This document shows positions 5,207 to 7,784 of a stretch of DNA of 7,784 bases, in pieces. The DNA comes from an uncultured Oceanospirillaceae bacterium. GTDB taxonomy: Bacteria > Pseudomonadota > Gammaproteobacteria > Pseudomonadales > Balneatricaceae. Under the pieces are notes generated by a model that was not told where the DNA came from, searched no databases, and saw nothing but the letters and a program-made list of their open reading frames with translations. Both the position numbers and the translations under genes were made by a program. Position 1 is the stretch's first letter. The number at the start of each line of letters is the position of its first letter. The stretch covers positions 1 to 7,784 of the forward strand of contig CAMIIY010000077.1 of assembly GCA_946221045.1 (NCBI GenBank), given 5' to 3'.

Positions 5207-5865
5207 CAGAGTGGATTGATACTGACCAGAATGCCAAACAGAGGGTGGTCAATATAGTGAATCTCACCCGAACGCATCCGTCGGGGTTGATCCAGGTGTA
5301 CGCTGAGGATCTCGGGCATGGCGAAATCGTATGTAGTGATTGCAGCAGAACCGGTTTCCTGAGGGGTGCTGCGCTCTAAAGCGCTGGCCTGTGCAGGTGT
5401 CAGCAGGCGATTCAGATACAGGTCAGGGCGGACATGCAAATACTGGCCACGGCCAATGCCGAGATAACCTTCCAGTTCATAACGTCCGTTATCCAGAATA
5501 TTGCCGGCAACGATCCGCACCGGGGTAGGGTTCTGGGTGCGCTGAACGGGTTGAATCCATCCCGTATGCAGCAGGGTGCGATACTGGCCCGAGCGCCTTA
5601 GCTGAGCGCTGGGTGAGGCGAGAATCATCTGATCTGCTTTCATCAGGCTGAAGGGCTCGGCATCATTGCTGGCGGCTTGCAGACTGACGGCATCCCTGCG
5701 TTCAGGTTCCGGCAGTTGTGGCCAGACTTCGGCCTGAATAGCGGCGCTGTCTTCGTTACTGAAAATCAGCACTTCGACGCTGTACCAGTTATCCAGCTCC
5801 TGGCTCTGGGCCAGCGGCGCGCCAAAGCAGGCGATGCATATCAGTAAGCTTGTAAAATATTTCAT
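5206..5865 (-). CDS. csiV: CsiV-family periplasmic peptidoglycan-binding protein
   Basis: This 219-residue exported protein has a signal peptide (MKYFTSLLICIACFGAPLA, cleavage likely between residues 19 and 22). The mature protein opens with the family's NWYSVEVLIFS motif (26-36) and ends with RMRSGEIHYIDHPLFGILV (196-214), the conserved C-terminal signature of CsiV proteins as I remember them. In Vibrio cholerae, CsiV binds peptidoglycan and is needed, with the outer-membrane activator LpoA, for PBP1A-driven wall synthesis. The same role here is inferred. The cysteines at 10 and 13 do not form a good lipobox, so it is probably soluble and periplasmic. The ATG (5865-5863) overlaps the mfd stop as ATGA, with AGGA eight bases upstream, so it is probably co-transcribed and translationally coupled with mfd. 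It ends at the shared terminator. Confidence 0.85.
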   Translation of the reverse strand: MKYFTSLLICIACFGAPLAQSQELDNWYSVEVLIFSNEDSAAIQAEVWPQLPEPERRDAVSLQAASNDAEPFSLMKADQMILASPSAQLRRSGQYRTLLHTGWIQPVQRTQNPTPVRIVAGNILDNGRYELEGYLGIGRGQYLHVRPDLYLNRLLTPAQASALERSTPQETGSAAITTYDFAMPEILSVHLDQPRRMRSGEIHYIDHPLFGILVSINPL

Positions 5866-7784
5866 GATGCGTTTCCTGCCAGTCGTGTGAGCAATTGTTC
5901 GACGCTGTTGAATCGCTGCTCTGCGGTGTCCATTTGCTGGTTAAAGCGGAGTTTGTCGGCACCATCCAGTTTATAGATTTGTGGCTGGTTTTGAACCATT
6001 TTAACCAGTGTCAGTGGGTCAATCCGGGTTTCAGAACTGAATTCAAGGCGCCCGCTGTCGGTACCGGCATCGAGTTTTCGAATGCCAAGCTGTTCAGCCT
6101 TCAGCTTCAGCTCGGTAATACGGAACAGGTGCTTGAGTGGTTCTGGCAATAAACCAAACCGGTCGATCATTTCGACCTGCAGCTCCCGCAACGCCTGATC
6201 GGAATCAGCGTTGGCAATGCGTTTATACATAATGAGTCGGGCGTGAACGTCAGGCAGATAATCATCCGGTATCAGGGCAGAGATTCGCAAATTAACCTCG
6301 CTGCCCTGGTGTAGTGGCTGGTCTATGTTCGGGGTTTTGCCCTGTTTTATCGCTTCAATTGCCTGTTCCAGCATCTCCATGAAGAGGCTGAAACCTACCG
6401 TCTGGATCTGGCCACTCTGTTCCTCGCCAAGCAGTTCGCCCGCGCCACGGATCTCCAGATCATGCGTGGCCAGGGTAAAGCCGGCGCCCAGATCGTGACT
6501 GGTCTCAATGGCTTCAAGTCGTTTCTGAGCGTCCTTGGTCATGTTGCGGCTGTCAGGTGTGAGCAGGTAGGCGTACGCCTGATGATGGGAGCGTCCGACG
6601 CGTCCGCGCAGCTGATGCAGCTGTGCCAGGCCAAATTTATCTGCCCGGTCAATGATAATGGTATTGGCGTTGGGCACGTCGATACCGGTTTCAATAATGG
6701 TGGTGCAGAGCAGCAGATTGAACCGTTTATGGTAAAAATCGGACATCACCTGCTCCAGCTCGCGCTCGCGCATCTGGCCATGCCCGATGCCGATGCGAGC
6801 TTCTGGTACCAGCTCGCGCAGGCTGGCCGCAGTCTGCTCGATGGTTTTAACCTCATTGTGCAGGTAATACACCTGGCCACCGCGCAGTAATTCACGCAGA
6901 ACCGCTTCTTTCACCATGCCGGGATCGCTCTGGCGGACAAAGGTTTTGACCGACAGACGGCGGGCAGGGGGAGTGGCAATGATAGACAGGTCACGAATGC
7001 CTGACATGGCCATATTCAGCGTACGTGGGATCGGTGTGGCGGTCAGAGTGAGGATATCCACCTCGGCCCGCAGGGATTTGAGCCGTTCTTTCTGCTGAAC
7101 GCCAAAACGATGCTCTTCGTCGATAATCACCAGACCCAGGTTCTTGAAATTGATGCCGCCCTGGATCAATTTATGCGTACCGACGATGATATCAACCTGC
7201 CCGGACTCCAGTTTTTCGACAATCTGGTCCTGTTGCTTGCCACTGCGGAAACGGGAGATCAGCTCAACTGTCACCGGCCAGTCAGCGAAGCGGTCGAGAA
7301 AGTTCTGATAGTGTTGCTGTGCCAGCAGGGTGGTGGGCACCAGGATAGCGACCTGTTTGCCACTTTGAGCTGCGACAAAGGCGGCCCGCATGGCGACTTC
7401 TGTTTTACCAAAACCCACATCGCCACAGACCAGACGGTCCATCGGTTGTGGCGCAGTCATATCCCGGATCACGCTGGCGATGGCCGCCGCCTGATCCGGC
7501 GTTTCTTCAAACGGGAATGAGGCAGAGAATTGCAGGTAATCCTCGTCGGGGTCATTAAAGCTGAAGCCTTTTCGTGCGGCGCGTCGGGCGTAGATATCCA
7601 GCAGTTCCGCCGCTGCATCCCGGGCTTTCTCAGCTGCTTTCTGGCGGGCTTTGCTCCATTGTTCAGTGCCGAGGCGATGCAGAGGGGCTGTTTCCGGGCT
7701 GCTGCCGGTATAACGGCTGATCAGGTGCAGGGCCGAGACCGGTACATAAAGTTTGGCACCATCGGCATAGGCCAGGGTCAGAAA
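5862..7784 (-). CDS. mfd: Transcription-repair coupling factor Mfd, C-terminal part, 5' end outside the window
   Basis: The frame is open from the right edge of the window to TGA at 5864-5862, giving 640 residues of a protein that has about 1148 in E. coli. The fragment starts in the RNA-polymerase-interacting region (YADGAKLYVPVSALHLISRY) and continues through ETPDQAAAI into the RecG-like translocase. Visible motor motifs, numbered in the fragment, are Walker A GDVGFGKT (121-128), the DEEH box (222-225), LTATPIPRTLNMAMSG (motif III region, 246-261) and QLRGRVGR (motif VI, 391-398). LEIRGAGELLGEEQSG and the C-terminal TRCF domain follow. Mfd removes RNA polymerase stalled at DNA lesions and recruits UvrA for nucleotide-excision repair. 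A GTG at 7472 is not a start, because 104 further homologous codons precede it. Everything visible looks intact. The promoter and the UvrB-like N-terminal domains lie to the right. csiV follows with an ATGA overlap. Confidence 0.97.
   Translation of the reverse strand, partial: FLTLAYADGAKLYVPVSALHLISRYTGSSPETAPLHRLGTEQWSKARQKAAEKARDAAAELLDIYARRAARKGFSFNDPDEDYLQFSASFPFEETPDQAAAIASVIRDMTAPQPMDRLVCGDVGFGKTEVAMRAAFVAAQSGKQVAILVPTTLLAQQHYQNFLDRFADWPVTVELISRFRSGKQQDQIVEKLESGQVDIIVGTHKLIQGGINFKNLGLVIIDEEHRFGVQQKERLKSLRAEVDILTLTATPIPRTLNMAMSGIRDLSIIATPPARRLSVKTFVRQSDPGMVKEAVLRELLRGGQVYYLHNEVKTIEQTAASLRELVPEARIGIGHGQMRERELEQVMSDFYHKRFNLLLCTTIIETGIDVPNANTIIIDRADKFGLAQLHQLRGRVGRSHHQAYAYLLTPDSRNMTKDAQKRLEAIETSHDLGAGFTLATHDLEIRGAGELLGEEQSGQIQTVGFSLFMEMLEQAIEAIKQGKTPNIDQPLHQGSEVNLRISALIPDDYLPDVHARLIMYKRIANADSDQALRELQVEMIDRFGLLPEPLKHLFRITELKLKAEQLGIRKLDAGTDSGRLEFSSETRIDPLTLVKMVQNQPQIYKLDGADKLRFNQQMDTAEQRFNSVEQLLTRLAGNAS
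5874..5877 (-). promoter_or_regulatory. Ribosome-binding site of csiV inside the mfd 3' end
   Basis: On the - strand AGGA lies eight bases before the csiV ATG, within the last mfd codons. It supports the start at 5865 and translation by reinitiation after mfd. Confidence 0.55.

Noticed and set aside
5371..5384. Inverted repeat GCGCT-CTAA-AGCGC inside csiV
   Set aside because: Only five-base arms in the middle of a coding region, with no nearby start, stop or T-run; likely chance.
5827..5838. Possible lipoprotein processing site in CsiV (Cys10 and Cys13)
   Set aside because: The residues before each cysteine do not fit a lipobox, while an ordinary signal-peptidase site follows at about residues 19-22.
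6462..6890. A 142-residue + strand frame inside mfd (and a similar one at 7110-7520)
   Set aside because: Both are antisense to conserved Mfd helicase motifs and have no family resemblance; long antisense frames are common opposite GC-richer genes.
1..7784. Search for tRNA, rRNA, CRISPR arrays, insertion sequences, attachment sites, defence or toxin-antitoxin genes
   Set aside because: Nearly every base belongs to recognised housekeeping or envelope genes; I saw no spaced repeats, transposase motifs, cloverleaf or integrase-type sequence.

Overview
The window looks like ordinary chromosome of a gammaproteobacterium. Protein similarity recalled from memory (SohB, PsrA, NagZ, a YnaI-type channel, CsiV, Mfd) and the moderate GC content suggest a marine Oceanospirillaceae-like or Pseudomonas-related organism. 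The genus cannot be fixed from this sequence alone. I see no phage, transposon, CRISPR, tRNA or rRNA, and no clear sign of recent transfer.

Layout. Positions 1-604 (+) hold the C-terminal part of a SohB-type inner-membrane peptidase. After an AT-rich 95-base gap, six genes run on the + strand from 700 to 5144 and are packed almost without spacers: a PsrA-like TetR regulator, a YkuD-domain protein with no signal peptide, nagZ, a YnaI-like MscS-family channel, a small unknown protein, and an exported SMP-30-like beta-propeller. Most junctions are overlaps or near-overlaps (TGATG, 12 nt, 8-nt overlap, 3 nt, ATGA). A bidirectional hairpin terminator (5177-5206) separates this run from two - strand genes. 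These are mfd (C-terminal 640 residues, running off the right end) and csiV, whose start overlaps the mfd stop in an ATGA.

How the genes fit together. The + strand cluster has an envelope and cell-wall recycling theme. NagZ releases GlcNAc from cytoplasmic muropeptides. The adjacent leaderless YkuD protein is best read as a cytoplasmic L,D-carboxypeptidase acting on the same recycled peptides, like Acinetobacter ElsL, rather than as a periplasmic cross-linking transpeptidase. The leading regulator resembles PsrA, a fatty-acid-responsive repressor, so membrane-lipid status may be tied to wall recycling and to a mechanosensitive channel. CsiV, on the other side of the terminator, is a periplasmic protein linked to PBP1A activation in Vibrio.

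The most interesting items are the psrA-ykuD-nagZ arrangement, the unrecognised 98-residue protein at 3967-4263, and a perfect inverted repeat at 4209-4224 just ahead of the beta-propeller gene. The remaining genes look like normal, intact members of their families.
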